This document shows positions 8,700-18,381 of a stretch of 48,894 bases of DNA, piece after piece. The position numbers and the translations under genes are program-made. The stretch is taken from the NCBI GenBank assembly GCA_036273675.1, contig DASUHD010000068.1, forward strand, positions 1 through 48,894, given 5' to 3'. This DNA is from DAHUXT01 sp036273675. GTDB taxonomy: Bacteria > Chloroflexota > Ktedonobacteria > Ktedonobacterales > JADMIN01. Within the stretch, counting starts at the first letter, position 1. The number at the start of each line of letters is the position of its first letter. A model generated the notes under the pieces. That model saw nothing but the letters and a program-made list of their open reading frames with translations, did no database searches and had not been told where the DNA came from.

Positions 8700-10214
8700 C
8701 TAGACAGAAGGCGATGGGGTGTAGGAGAGAACACACTGCTGATCGTGCAGGCTCCATTCCTCCTGCAAGATGTAGCGGTGGCCATTGGCCAGTGTGACAT
8801 TCCCACCGTCGCTGCCAAGGTGGCCATACGAATTCACACACATGTCGGCCATCTCGCCCTCGTAGGTCGTGCCGTCATACCAGCCCTGTTTAACATCGGG
8901 GTCGCTCACCGCCTCGAACTGCTCGTGTGAGACGATGCTGATAATCGCGTCTGCGGCGTGATCACGGTTCGGGGACGCGGTGGTCGGCAGGTACTGGCAA
9001 CTGGCAATGTCGGGGATATAGGCATAGGTGTAGCCACCGAACAGGCTGAAGTCATGGTAAGCGCAGAAATCGCCCTCGACGTTATGCCTGAAGGTGCAGC
9101 CGTCGTCACCGGTCGAGCCAGCGCATTCCTGGATGTCATAGCCAGTGAAGAGGAAGACAACCTGGTTAGGATCAAGTATCGACGTGCCGTATTTCTGTTC
9201 GAGTACGCGCGTAATCTCGTCCTGGATGTCGCTGTCCAACAGAGGATGGCTTATCGTTCCCGCCCTGGGATAGGGATGTGTGTCCACATAGGAGCCTTCG
9301 AAGGTCACATCGTTATGTATCGGGCCGGTAGTCGTCGCATAGTACTGCGTCAGGATGTTGTAGAACGATGTGCCTCCGACATCCTGAAAATACTGGTCCA
9401 TCAGGTGTTCATAGCGGCTGCTGCTACCGTTCGGCTCGAATGTATAGCCGTTCGGTAACCAGAAGATTAAGAACGCCTTGAGATTGTTAACGACACTGCC
9501 CAGGTGATATCTGAAGGTGCTACAGCCTTGCACACATGCGGCAAGGTCGAATGTGATCGTCGAACCTGGGGTTAGATTGATCGTCTGCACGGTCTGGTCG
9601 TTATAAGCCACACAGTCAATCGGCCCAGCGGGCATGTTGCGGATCACGTAGTTGCCAAGCTCATCGCTGGTGGTCGAATACAGTGGAGTCTTGCCGGAGA
9701 GCATGTCTGTCGAAGCATTCCAGCACTGCACCTCCACGTCGACAAGCGCCGCATCAGTCGCGGCATTGGTCACGGTTCCGCGTAGCGTGGCGGTCGCGGG
9801 AGGCAGCAGCCCGCAGGTCAGCACGTTTGCCGTGGTGCCATGGTCACAGTCGTCCACCAGTTTCGGGCCGAAGGTGAGCGAGAAGGCGCTGACATCGCCA
9901 AATAGGTGTGCGCTGACGGAAGAGTAGTTCGGCGCGGTCGCTTTGCAGGTGTAGTAGTCGGCCTTAGGGACCGAGAATGAGAATGCGCCCGTACTATCAG
10001 ATGCTGTTGAGGTATCATTGCAGGTAATGGTGGCGCGTAGCGGTATCGGTACGCTCTTCCCTAACTCGCGCGCGGCGATTTGCTCCCCATAGACTGTGCC
10101 ATGCATGGTCACCGTCGACTGAAACGGCGCCTGACATCCACCAAGCGCCAGCGCCACCACCGCAACCAGCAACGCCGGCGCCAGTGGTCGCCTCCAAACA
10201 TGCCTCTGAGGCAT
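8700..10214 (-). CDS. lipoprotein with carboxypeptidase-like and Exordium-like domains (copy 2)
   Basis: 504 residues from the ATG at 10214 (MPQRHVWRR), chosen by analogy with the paralogue and by GAGAGGAAA just upstream; an in-frame ATG lies five codons earlier. Lipobox LALGGC with Cys27. Domain order matches copy 1: two carboxypeptidase-regulatory-like domains, then the LIFWLPNGYTFEP, EHLMDQYFQDVGGTSFYN, SHEQFEAVSDP and EGEMADMC blocks. The two genes are same-strand and 58 bases apart, so a tandem duplication is clear. The DNA between the shared blocks has diverged substantially, so the duplication is not recent. Cys pairs are numerous, as expected for an exported protein. Confidence 0.8.
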   Translation of the reverse strand: MPQRHVWRRPLAPALLVAVVALALGGCQAPFQSTVTMHGTVYGEQIAARELGKSVPIPLRATITCNDTSTASDSTGAFSFSVPKADYYTCKATAPNYSSVSAHLFGDVSAFSLTFGPKLVDDCDHGTTANVLTCGLLPPATATLRGTVTNAATDAALVDVEVQCWNASTDMLSGKTPLYSTTSDELGNYVIRNMPAGPIDCVAYNDQTVQTINLTPGSTITFDLAACVQGCSTFRYHLGSVVNNLKAFLIFWLPNGYTFEPNGSSSRYEHLMDQYFQDVGGTSFYNILTQYYATTTGPIHNDVTFEGSYVDTHPYPRAGTISHPLLDSDIQDEITRVLEQKYGTSILDPNQVVFLFTGYDIQECAGSTGDDGCTFRHNVEGDFCAYHDFSLFGGYTYAYIPDIASCQYLPTTASPNRDHAADAIISIVSHEQFEAVSDPDVKQGWYDGTTYEGEMADMCVNSYGHLGSDGGNVTLANGHRYILQEEWSLHDQQCVLSYTPSPSV

Positions 10215-10277
10215 TCCATTTCCTCTCATCTACCATTCACACATTCATTCATCATCAGACATTGAGTAGTTCGATCT

Positions 10278-10979
10278 TCACGCCATGGATTGGGAAGAAT
10301 GGGATACGCCGCCGGAGAGCTCTGGCGCGGGTAAGGCGTAGGCGCCGCGATAGCCTTCGGGCAGCAGCGCGGCGATACGCTGGGCCATCTCGTCGGCGGC
10401 GGCGCGCCAGGCGAGCTTCTGCGCCGCCTGCTTAGGCCAGACTGGCTTATATGGCTCGCCAAAGGTGACCCGGACGCGCGGGCGCTGCCAGAGCCGCCAG
10501 CCACGACCCGGCGACCAGACGACCTCGGTGCCGGTGATTGCCACGGGAACGACAGTTGCGCCAGTATGCCACGCGAGCCAGGCTGCTCCGGTTTTCACGG
10601 GCAACATGCCAAGCGGCTCGCCGGGATCCACGTAGGTGCCTTCGGGGAAGACCAGCACCCATGCGCCGCGTTGGAGTACATCGCGCACCGTGCGCAGCGC
10701 TTCGCGGTCGGCCTCACCACGCCGAATCGGTATGGCGTCACCCCGGCGCGCCAGCCAGCCAAGGATGGGCCACTCGAAGAGTTCCGCCTTCGCCAGGATG
10801 CGCACCGCATGTGGCAGGCGCACGGCGATAGCAAACTGATCCGTGTTGCCGAGATGGTTGCTGACAAACAAGAGAGGGCCGTCCCGTGGCACACGCTCGA
10901 TACCGCGAACCTCAAGCTGCATCTGGAAGGCCAGGATCAGCTTGGCAGCGGACCGTAAAATAGAGTAGCCCAGACCCAT
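10278..10979 (-). CDS. plsC: 1-acyl-sn-glycerol-3-phosphate acyltransferase-like (PlsC family)
   Basis: 233 residues. The ATG at 10979 is preferred over a GTG at 10991 because GGAG lies 6 bases before it. The catalytic NHxxxxD motif is NHLGNTD at residues 41-47 and the glycerol-phosphate-binding FPEGT motif is at 111-115; VPVAITGTE matches the family's later block. It should transfer a fatty acyl group to lysophosphatidate at the membrane inner face, the second acylation in phospholipid synthesis. plsX, for the first step, occurs elsewhere in the window. The protein has a hydrophobic start (LGYSILRSAAKLILAF) that may anchor it. Confidence 0.9.
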   Translation of the reverse strand: MGLGYSILRSAAKLILAFQMQLEVRGIERVPRDGPLLFVSNHLGNTDQFAIAVRLPHAVRILAKAELFEWPILGWLARRGDAIPIRRGEADREALRTVRDVLQRGAWVLVFPEGTYVDPGEPLGMLPVKTGAAWLAWHTGATVVPVAITGTEVVWSPGRGWRLWQRPRVRVTFGEPYKPVWPKQAAQKLAWRAAADEMAQRIAALLPEGYRGAYALPAPELSGGVSHSSQSMA

Positions 10980-11366
10980 CACAGACTCCACGGAATGGCG
11001 CGATTAAGCTCTGCCGCCATCCTAGCATAGAACGCATGCGCCGCATAGTCACAAGGCGCATAGTCACAAGGGACGATACTGCTCACCTTGCGACCCGCGC
11101 CCCCCGGCTGCTACAGTGGAACATGGCCTTGTGCGCCGGGCGACTCTTTCATGAGCGGCATGGCGCATGCGACAACAGCTTGATGCGCGGAGGTCGAGCG
11201 CGCGATAGCAAGGCCACGCACGATGTGACTACACTACAAATGGGACCATTATGGAAGCCTAGCGAACCTTGTGAACGCGAGTCAGCGTGCGCGTGGAGCC
11301 GGACGGTCTGGCGCATATTCAACACCGCACGCCGAACATATTGTTGAGTATGTGGAGGCAGCAGCT
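10980..11366. other. 387-bp divergent intergenic region
   Basis: Lies between divergent plsC and tal-pgi. It contains a 15-bp exact tandem repeat (11042-11071), no convincing gene, and no promoter I can assign with confidence. The plus-strand frame from 11271 reads into tal-pgi but has no ribosome site before 11367. Confidence 0.5.
11042..11071 (+). repeat. 15-bp exact tandem duplication
   Basis: CGCATAGTCACAAGG at 11042-11056 is repeated exactly at 11057-11071. Confidence 0.9.
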
Positions 11367-14300
11367 ATGTCAGAGAGTCGCCTGCACCAGGTTTCTCAGC
11401 TCGGTCAGAGCATCTGGTACGACAACATCCAGCGGCGACTCATCACTTCGGGTGATTTACAGCGCCTGATCGATGAGGATGCGATCGTCGGAGTTACCTC
11501 GAATCCAACGATCTTCGAGAAAGCGATAGACGGCAGCGCCGACTACGACGACCAGTTGAAGGAGTTGGTGAGTCAGGGAATCACCGATCCCAGACAGATT
11601 TTCGACGCACTCTCCATCCACGACATCCAGGCAGCCGCCGACCTCTTCAGACCAATATATGACCAAACCAACGGCGGCGATGGCTACATCAGCATCGAAG
11701 TTGCTCCCAACTTCGCCAACGACACCCGCTCCACCATCAGCGAGGCGCGCCGCCTGCACAAACTGGTCGACCGGCCCAACATCATGGTCAAGATCCCGGC
11801 CACCCGCGAGGGGCTGCCCGCCATCGAAGAGATGATCTACGAGGGCGTGAACATTAACATCACGCTCATCTTCGCCCTCGAAATCTATGAGCAAGTGGCT
11901 GAGGCGTACATTCGCGGGCTGGAGCATCGTATGCGCGAGGGGCTGCCCGTCGCGGGCATCGCCTCTGTCGCCAGCTTCTTCGTCAGCCGCGTTGATACGC
12001 TGGTCGATAAACAGCTTGATGAGAAGATTGCCGCGGAAAGCGATCCCGAGCGCCAGCAGGAGCTGCGCGACCTTCAGGGCAAGGCCGCTATTGCCAACGC
12101 GCGGCTGGCCTATCAGAAATTTCAGGAAATCTTTCATGGCGACCGCTTCGCCCGCCTGCGTGAAGAGGGCGCGACGCCGCAGCGGTGCCTCTGGGCCAGC
12201 ACCAGCACCAAGAACCCCGCCTATCGCGATGTCCTCTATGTCGAGGAACTAATCGGGCCGGAGACAGTGGATACGATGCCGCCGCAGACCATCGTCGCCT
12301 TCCAGGAACACGGCGAGCCGAAGGTCACGGTTGACCAGGACATCGCGGGCCAGCACGAAATCATGGTCCGACTGGCAACAGCAGGCATCGACATGGCCGC
12401 CGTCACCAAACAACTGGAGGTTGAGGGCGTCACCTCGTTCACCGATTCCTACAACAAGCTGCTGGACGCCACGAAAGTCAAAGCGGAAAAGATCATCGCC
12501 GAGTCTGAAGCGCCCACCGAACCCCTGTCGGACGCCGCGCCCGCGACGGAGGACACTGCCACGATAGATGCCGCGCCCGTGGCAGCGGCGGCGGCGGTCG
12601 CTGATACACCAGCGGGCTATGCGGGTACAACGGCGCCAGCCCCAGCCGCGCCAGCCAGCGTCATACCCGATTTCGCCAGCCAGCAGGAGGCCAGCCTGGG
12701 CGACCTCCAGACGGCAGTGGACGCCGGGCTGAATCGCGCTGACCATGAGCAGTTTGCCCGGCGCGTCTGGGAGAAGGATCCGACCCTCTGGAAGCCTGAT
12801 CCCAACGAGCAACAAGAGATTACTGACCGGCTCGGCTGGCTGACCGTCATGAACACGATGCGCGCGGAACTCCCACGGCTGAAGGAGCTTCACGACGAGG
12901 TACAGGCAGCTGGCTTCAGCGACGCCGTGCTCATGGGCATGGGGGGCAGCAGCCTCGCGCCGGAGGTGATGCGCGAGACGTTCGCGGCGGGCGATGCACC
13001 TCCGCGCCTACACGTGCTTGATTCAACCGACCCCGCCACCATTCTGGATGTTGTGCAGCAGATTGACCTGCAACATACGCTGTTCATCGTCGCCTCTAAG
13101 TCGGGTGGCACCATCGAGACGCTCTCGCATTTCCGCTACTTCCATGAGAAGGTCGCTAACTTCGCCGGAGACGACGCGGGCGCGCACTTCATCGCGATTA
13201 CCGACGCCGGAACCAAGCTCGACGATCTCGCGCAGAGCCTGCATTTCCGCGCCATCTTCCGCAATCCAACCGACATCGGTGGCCGCTATTCTGCGCTCTC
13301 CTTCTTTGGGCTGGTTCCTGCGGCGATCATCGGCGTGGAAGTCGAAAAGCTGCTCGACCGCGCCGACGCGATGGCCAGCGCCTGCGCCGCGGATTCCGAC
13401 GCGCGCGCGAATCCCGGCGTCTGGCTGGGAACGATTCTTGGCACTCTGGCCAACGGTGGGCGCAACAAAGCGACCCTGGTCGTCTCGCCGCCGATCAGCG
13501 CCTTCGGCTACTGGCTGGAGCAACTGATCGCTGAGAGCACAGGTAAAGAGGGCAAGGGCATTCTGCCGGTAGAGGGCGAGGCGCTTGGCGACCCCTCGGT
13601 CTATGGTAACGACCGTGTCTTCGTCTATCTGCGCACCGAGACAGGCTATGATCCCGGGCAGGATGAGGCCGTCAAGCAGTTGGAGATGGCGGGACAGCCG
13701 GTCGTGCTGCTCCATCTGTCAGATACCTATGACCTGGGCGCCGAGTTCTTCCGCTGGGAATTCGCAACGGCCATCGCGGGCGCGTTCCTGGGTATCAACG
13801 CCTTCGACCAGCCCAATGTGCAGGAGTCGAAGGACAACACCGACCGCATCCTGAAAGACTACGTGCAGTCGAAGATGATTCCGGCCCCGCGCGCGGTCTT
13901 GCAGACGCAGTCGCGCAATGTCTCGCTGGTCGCCAGCGGCGAGATCGCGCAACGTTTGCGCGAGTCCGTCTCGCTTCAGGCGGCGATGGAGGTCATCGCG
14001 CGGCAGGCGGGCGAGGGCGACTATATCGCCCTGCTGGCGTATATCGAGCGCACCCCGGAGACCAACCAGGCGCTCGAAGCGATCCGGCTGCGGCTGCGCG
14101 ACCTGCGCCATGTCGCAACGACACTCGGCTATGGGCCGCGCTTCCAGCACTCGACCGGACAGGAGCACAAAGGCGGATCTAATACCGGCGTCTTCCTGCA
14201 GTTCGTCGCAACCGATAGCGTCGACGTGCCGATTCCCGATGAGCTATATACGTTCAGCGTGCTCAAGCAGGCGCAGGCGCTCGGCGATCTTCAGTCGCTG

Positions 14301-14402
14301 GAAGCGCATGATCGACGTGTGATTCGCATCGATCTTGGCACAGGCATTGCCGGTGGTCTGGGAGAGGTGCTCCAGGCGCTCGAAGCGGCGACGGTCGCAT
14401 AG
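11367..14402 (+). CDS. tal-pgi: bifunctional transaldolase/glucose-6-phosphate isomerase
   Basis: 1011 residues, start ATG at 11367 (MSESRLHQ) with GGAGG upstream. Residues 1 to about 375 are a transaldolase (VGVTSNPTIFEKAI; Schiff-base lysine in VKIPATREGLPA near residue 141; SFFVSRVDTLVD). A low-complexity Ala/Pro linker spans about 390-465. The rest is a glucose-6-phosphate isomerase (MGMGGSSLAPEV, SKSGGTIETLSHF, NPTDIGGRYSALSFF). The fusion links the pentose phosphate pathway to glycolysis: transaldolase makes fructose-6-phosphate and the isomerase returns it to glucose-6-phosphate for the dehydrogenase encoded downstream. It heads the pentose phosphate block. Such fusions are known in several bacterial lineages. 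Confidence 0.95.
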   Translation: MSESRLHQVSQLGQSIWYDNIQRRLITSGDLQRLIDEDAIVGVTSNPTIFEKAIDGSADYDDQLKELVSQGITDPRQIFDALSIHDIQAAADLFRPIYDQTNGGDGYISIEVAPNFANDTRSTISEARRLHKLVDRPNIMVKIPATREGLPAIEEMIYEGVNINITLIFALEIYEQVAEAYIRGLEHRMREGLPVAGIASVASFFVSRVDTLVDKQLDEKIAAESDPERQQELRDLQGKAAIANARLAYQKFQEIFHGDRFARLREEGATPQRCLWASTSTKNPAYRDVLYVEELIGPETVDTMPPQTIVAFQEHGEPKVTVDQDIAGQHEIMVRLATAGIDMAAVTKQLEVEGVTSFTDSYNKLLDATKVKAEKIIAESEAPTEPLSDAAPATEDTATIDAAPVAAAAAVADTPAGYAGTTAPAPAAPASVIPDFASQQEASLGDLQTAVDAGLNRADHEQFARRVWEKDPTLWKPDPNEQQEITDRLGWLTVMNTMRAELPRLKELHDEVQAAGFSDAVLMGMGGSSLAPEVMRETFAAGDAPPRLHVLDSTDPATILDVVQQIDLQHTLFIVASKSGGTIETLSHFRYFHEKVANFAGDDAGAHFIAITDAGTKLDDLAQSLHFRAIFRNPTDIGGRYSALSFFGLVPAAIIGVEVEKLLDRADAMASACAADSDARANPGVWLGTILGTLANGGRNKATLVVSPPISAFGYWLEQLIAESTGKEGKGILPVEGEALGDPSVYGNDRVFVYLRTETGYDPGQDEAVKQLEMAGQPVVLLHLSDTYDLGAEFFRWEFATAIAGAFLGINAFDQPNVQESKDNTDRILKDYVQSKMIPAPRAVLQTQSRNVSLVASGEIAQRLRESVSLQAAMEVIARQAGEGDYIALLAYIERTPETNQALEAIRLRLRDLRHVATTLGYGPRFQHSTGQEHKGGSNTGVFLQFVATDSVDVPIPDELYTFSVLKQAQALGDLQSLEAHDRRVIRIDLGTGIAGGLGEVLQALEAATVA

Positions 14403-14436
14403 GTCGGATAGGTCGGATAGGTCGCATAGGTTGTAT
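14401..14436 (+). repeat. 9-bp tandem repeat, 4 units
   Basis: AGGTCGGAT at 14401-14409 and 14410-14418, then AGGTCGCAT and AGGTTGTAT. The array begins inside the stop codon of tal-pgi. Confidence 0.85.
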
Positions 14437-14512
14437 GGCAGTGATCACCCTGGCGTACCAGTAAGTATCCAGGGCGCGTACTACTAATCGGTAAAATCAG
14501 GAGGGAATTCCG

Positions 14513-15454
14513 ATGGAGTTGGGTATCTATGGTCTGGGCCGCATGGGCGCGAACATGACCGTACGCCTGGTGCGCGGCGGCCACCGCGTTGTCGCGTCGA
14601 ATCGCAGCCCTGGGCCAGTGAACGAGGCGGCGTCGGTGGGCGCGGTTCCGGCGTTCACTCTCGAAGAGATGGCCTCGAAACTGCAAGAGTCCCCACGTAT
14701 CGTCTGGATGATGGTGCCGTCGGGCCAGGTGACCGACGACACGCTGCATCACATCATGGGGTTGCTCAAGCCAGGTGACATCATCATCGACGGCGGTAAC
14801 TCGAACTTTCACGATACCATGCGGCGCGCCCAGGAGGTGACGGCGGCTGGGATGCATTACATGGACTGTGGCACCAGCGGCGGCATCTGGGGGCTGAAAG
14901 AGGGCTACAGCCTGATGGTCGGCGGTGAGAAGTCCATCTACGATCACTGCGAGCCGATCTTCAAGACGCTCGCGCCGCCCAACGGCTACGGCTATATGGG
15001 CGCGTCCGGCGCCGGACACTTCGTCAAGATGGTGCATAACGGCATCGAATACGGCATGCTTCAGGCGTATGGCGAGGGCTTCGAGATCATCGAGAAGTCG
15101 CAGTTCAAGCCCGACCTGCGCGAGGTGACGCGCGTCTGGCAGAACGGCAGCGTCGTCCGCTCGTGGCTGCTCGACCTGGCCGCGCTGGCCTTCGCCGACG
15201 ACCCGCAACTTGCCAACATCAAAGGCTACGTGCAGGATTCGGGCGAGGGGCGCTGGACCGTGCAGGCAGCCATTGACGAGGATGTCCCCGCGCCAGTCAT
15301 CACGCTCTCGCTGCTCCAGCGCTTTGTCTCGCGGCAGGAGGATTCGTTCTCGGCGAAGGTTATCGCGGCGCTGCGCAACCAGTTCGGCGGCCATGCGGTC
15401 AAGTTTGAGTCTGGTGAGCTGGGCGGCCAGCGCCAGGAGCCTGACGGCCAGTAG
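14513..15454 (+). CDS. gnd: 6-phosphogluconate dehydrogenase (decarboxylating, short form)
   Basis: 313 residues, matching the short GndA/YqeC-type enzymes rather than the 470-residue form. The Rossmann motif GIYGLGRMGANM opens the protein. The substrate and catalytic blocks DGGNSNFHDT, DCGTSGGIWGLKEGYSLMVGG and FVKMVHNGIEYGMLQAYGEG contain the usual Lys and Asn residues. It oxidises and decarboxylates 6-phosphogluconate to ribulose-5-phosphate; short forms often prefer NAD. AGGAGGG lies 8 bases before the ATG. It is 110 bases after tal-pgi and 120 bases before zwf, in the same orientation, consistent with one transcription unit. Confidence 0.93.
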   Translation: MELGIYGLGRMGANMTVRLVRGGHRVVASNRSPGPVNEAASVGAVPAFTLEEMASKLQESPRIVWMMVPSGQVTDDTLHHIMGLLKPGDIIIDGGNSNFHDTMRRAQEVTAAGMHYMDCGTSGGIWGLKEGYSLMVGGEKSIYDHCEPIFKTLAPPNGYGYMGASGAGHFVKMVHNGIEYGMLQAYGEGFEIIEKSQFKPDLREVTRVWQNGSVVRSWLLDLAALAFADDPQLANIKGYVQDSGEGRWTVQAAIDEDVPAPVITLSLLQRFVSRQEDSFSAKVIAALRNQFGGHAVKFESGELGGQRQEPDGQ

Positions 15455-15574
15455 AATACTCCGCTCATCGCGCTCTGGGGGGCTGGATCGCCCCTCAGAG
15501 AGTGATGCGTCGCGGCGTGAGGCTGGCATGAGGCGTGCGCGTGGTCTGTCGAGAGCAAAGAAAGCGATCCATGT

Positions 15575-17125
15575 ATGAATGAGACATCGACCTCCTCAAA
15601 TCCGTTACGCGCGGGCATGCGCAGCGCCCGTACGGTGCAGCCCTGCGTGCTCGTCATCTTCGGCGCGACCGGCGACCTGACCCATCGCAAGCTGCTCCCG
15701 GCGCTCTACAACCTTGCCATCGAGCAGCCGCTGCCGCCGCAGTTCAGCGTCGTGGGCGTGGCGCGTCGCCCCTTCAGCGATGAGGAGTTTCGCCTGCAGG
15801 CGATGGACTCGATCAACAAGTTCTCGCGGCGCACGCCGGTCAATCCCGCCGTCTGGGATACGTTCGCTAAAGGGCTATTCTACTGCCAATCACAGTTCGA
15901 CGACCCCGAAGGCTATCAGAAACTGAGCGAGCTGCTCGACCGGCTGGACCGCGAGCGCGGCACCGAGGGCAACCGTCTCTTCTACCTGGCGACGCCGCCA
16001 AACTTCTATCCCGTCATCGGCGACCTGCTGCACAAATCAGGCGTCGCGAAACGTGGCAGGGATCAGGGATCCAATTTCTCGCGTATCATCGTCGAAAAAC
16101 CGTTTGGCCATGACTACGACTCCGCGCTGAAGCTGAATGCTGAGCTTAACAAAGGGTTTTCCGAATCGCAGATTTATCGCATCGATCACTATCTTGGCAA
16201 AGAGACTGTCCAGAATATCATGGTGCTACGCTTCGGCAACGGCTTCTTCGAGCCGATCTGGAATCGGCGCTACATCGACAACGTCCAGATCACCGTGGCG
16301 GAGACGCTCGGCGTGGGCGGGCGCGGCGACTACTACGAAGAAGCGGGCGCCATCCGCGATATGATTCAGAACCACATGATGCAACTGCTGACGCTGACGG
16401 CGATGGAGCCGCCCGTCACCTTTGGCGCAGACTCGGTGCGCGACGAGAAAGAGAAGGTGCTGCGCGCCATTCCGCCGCTGCACGACGCCGAAATCACGGT
16501 GGATACAGTGCGCGGGCAGTATGGCTCCGGCTATGTGGGTGGCGAGAAGGTGGTCGCCTACTGTCAGGAGAAAGATGTTGACCCCACCTCACATACCGAG
16601 ACGTATGTGGCGCTCAAGCTCAATATCGAGAACTGGCGCTGGGCCGGAGTCCCTTTCTATCTGCGACACGGCAAGCGGCTGACCAAGCGGCTCACTGAGA
16701 TCGCCATCCAGTTCAAGCGACCGCCCTACCTGCTGTTTTCAGGGACCGGGGCGGAGGAAATTCAGGCAAACGTGCTTTCGCTGCGCATACAGCCCAATGA
16801 GGGGATATCGTTGCGCTTTACGGCAAAGGTGCCGGGTCAGGAAATGCATCTGCGTGCTGTCAACATGGACTTCCTCTATGGCAGCTCGTTCGGTGTCGAG
16901 CCGCCCGAAGCCTATGAGCGTCTGTTGCTGGACTGCATGCTCGGTGATCCAACCCTCTTTACCCGGATCGATGAGACCTTGCTCGCCTGGAAGCTGGTGG
17001 ATACCATCATTGCGGGCTGGAGCAAAGACCGCACGCCGCTCACGCAATATGAGCCGGGGACCTGGGGGCCGAAAGAGGCTGACCACCTCATCGAGCGCGA
17101 TGGTAGAACCTGGAGACGGTTATGA
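15575..17125 (+). CDS. zwf: glucose-6-phosphate 1-dehydrogenase
   Basis: 516 residues, standard length. NADP-binding IFGATGDLTHRKLLPALY lies near residue 28, EKPFGHD near 172, and the signature RIDHYLGKE with the catalytic His near 200-208. It oxidises glucose-6-phosphate to 6-phosphogluconolactone, the entry step of the oxidative pentose phosphate pathway. Its last codons overlap the start of opcA by four bases (ATGA), implying translational coupling with its assembly factor. The start is uncertain: no strong ribosome site precedes the ATG at 15575, and the first 20 residues are variable-looking. Confidence 0.95.
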   Translation: MNETSTSSNPLRAGMRSARTVQPCVLVIFGATGDLTHRKLLPALYNLAIEQPLPPQFSVVGVARRPFSDEEFRLQAMDSINKFSRRTPVNPAVWDTFAKGLFYCQSQFDDPEGYQKLSELLDRLDRERGTEGNRLFYLATPPNFYPVIGDLLHKSGVAKRGRDQGSNFSRIIVEKPFGHDYDSALKLNAELNKGFSESQIYRIDHYLGKETVQNIMVLRFGNGFFEPIWNRRYIDNVQITVAETLGVGGRGDYYEEAGAIRDMIQNHMMQLLTLTAMEPPVTFGADSVRDEKEKVLRAIPPLHDAEITVDTVRGQYGSGYVGGEKVVAYCQEKDVDPTSHTETYVALKLNIENWRWAGVPFYLRHGKRLTKRLTEIAIQFKRPPYLLFSGTGAEEIQANVLSLRIQPNEGISLRFTAKVPGQEMHLRAVNMDFLYGSSFGVEPPEAYERLLLDCMLGDPTLFTRIDETLLAWKLVDTIIAGWSKDRTPLTQYEPGTWGPKEADHLIERDGRTWRRL

Positions 17126-18381
17126 GCGAGATCAACGACCTCCTTGCGGGAAGACGCAAAGTCGAGGTCGATCAGATTGAAAGCGCGCTGGATGGTATCT
17201 GGCGCGAGACCAATGTCAACACGCTATCCGGCGGCGGCGTTCCCGTTTCGCGGAATGCCGTGATGACGCTGGTCGCGTATACGCAAAACGAAGAAGAGGC
17301 GGTGCGCGCGCTCAAGACCATCGATTCGATGAGCTCGACACATCCATCGCGCTGCATCCTCGTCACGACGCTCAATGCCCGCGAGGGCGCGCCCATCGAA
17401 GCCTATGTGGGCGGCTATTTGCGCACCCAGGGCGGCGCAAGCAGCTACGGCGAGCAGATCGTGCTGGAAGCGCGTGATGGCGCGGCGCGCCATATGCCTG
17501 GCGCGGTCCTGCCGCTCATCCTGTCTGGTCTGCCATCATTCCTCTGGTGGAACGGCGAGCCGCCCTGGCGCACCGAGCAGTTCGAGGCCATGGTGGATGG
17601 CAGCGACCGCATCATCGTCGATACGTCGGAGATGACCCACGGCGAGGATGGTCTGGTCGCGCTGGACGACATCGACCGTCGCAAGCTCTCGAACTGCGCC
17701 TTCAGCGACTTCAACTGGACGCGCCAGCAACCCTGGCGCGAGCTGGTGGCGGGATTCTTCGACGCCGACGTGCTCCGTCCCTATCTCGATGGCATCGATC
17801 GCCTGACGGTCGAATATGCCGCTGGAGGCGAGAACACGCAACCGAATCCCGCAGCGGCCTACCTCTTCGTGGGCTGGCTCGCCTCGCGGCTCAACTGGCG
17901 CACACAGCATGGCGCCCACGGCTCCGGTATGGACGTGGAACGGCAGCATACGCTCTACAGCGCCGACGGGCAGCCAATCGTCGTCGAGGTGACCGCGCGC
18001 TATGGCGTGCCGATCAAGAGTTGGCATGACATCGTACCAGAGGAAGCCAGTATCGACGCCAGCGCCTCGGGCGTGCGGCCAGGCGTGGGGCCAGCATGTG
18101 TCGGCCCTGGCGCGCTCATGAGCGTTCATCTGCATGCGCGCGCGGGTGGCAAGGCAGGCACCTTCGCGGTGGCGCGCGAGCGTGATATGCGTCATGCCTC
18201 GACGCTAAGCCATGTGCCTGAACAGGTCTTGCCGTCACAGACTGTGCATCTGCCGTCGCTTGGGGAGTCGGCGCTGTTGATGGAGCAGTTGCAGCAGTTG
18301 ACCCACAACCCGATCTACGAGAGCGCGCTCACCGCGGCGGCGCATCTCAGTGGCCTAACGCCAGGGAGGGTAAGGTCGTGA
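17122..18381 (+). CDS. opcA: glucose-6-phosphate dehydrogenase assembly protein OpcA
   Basis: 419 residues. The sequence matches the OpcA family in layout: N-terminal helical part, the MTLVAYTQNEEEAVRALKTI segment, a Rossmann-like middle (HPSRCILVTTLNAREG) and the LPSFLWWNGEPPW block near residue 135. OpcA is an allosteric/assembly factor for glucose-6-phosphate dehydrogenase in cyanobacteria and actinobacteria. Its ATG overlaps the zwf stop (ATGA) and its stop overlaps pgl (GTGA), so the three are translationally linked. Length is typical. Confidence 0.9.
   Translation: MSEINDLLAGRRKVEVDQIESALDGIWRETNVNTLSGGGVPVSRNAVMTLVAYTQNEEEAVRALKTIDSMSSTHPSRCILVTTLNAREGAPIEAYVGGYLRTQGGASSYGEQIVLEARDGAARHMPGAVLPLILSGLPSFLWWNGEPPWRTEQFEAMVDGSDRIIVDTSEMTHGEDGLVALDDIDRRKLSNCAFSDFNWTRQQPWRELVAGFFDADVLRPYLDGIDRLTVEYAAGGENTQPNPAAAYLFVGWLASRLNWRTQHGAHGSGMDVERQHTLYSADGQPIVVEVTARYGVPIKSWHDIVPEEASIDASASGVRPGVGPACVGPGALMSVHLHARAGGKAGTFAVARERDMRHASTLSHVPEQVLPSQTVHLPSLGESALLMEQLQQLTHNPIYESALTAAAHLSGLTPGRVRS

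Noticed and set aside
14291..15529. 412-codon open frame antisense to gnd
   Set aside because: The plus strand encodes a full 6-phosphogluconate dehydrogenase; the antisense product has no recognisable motif.
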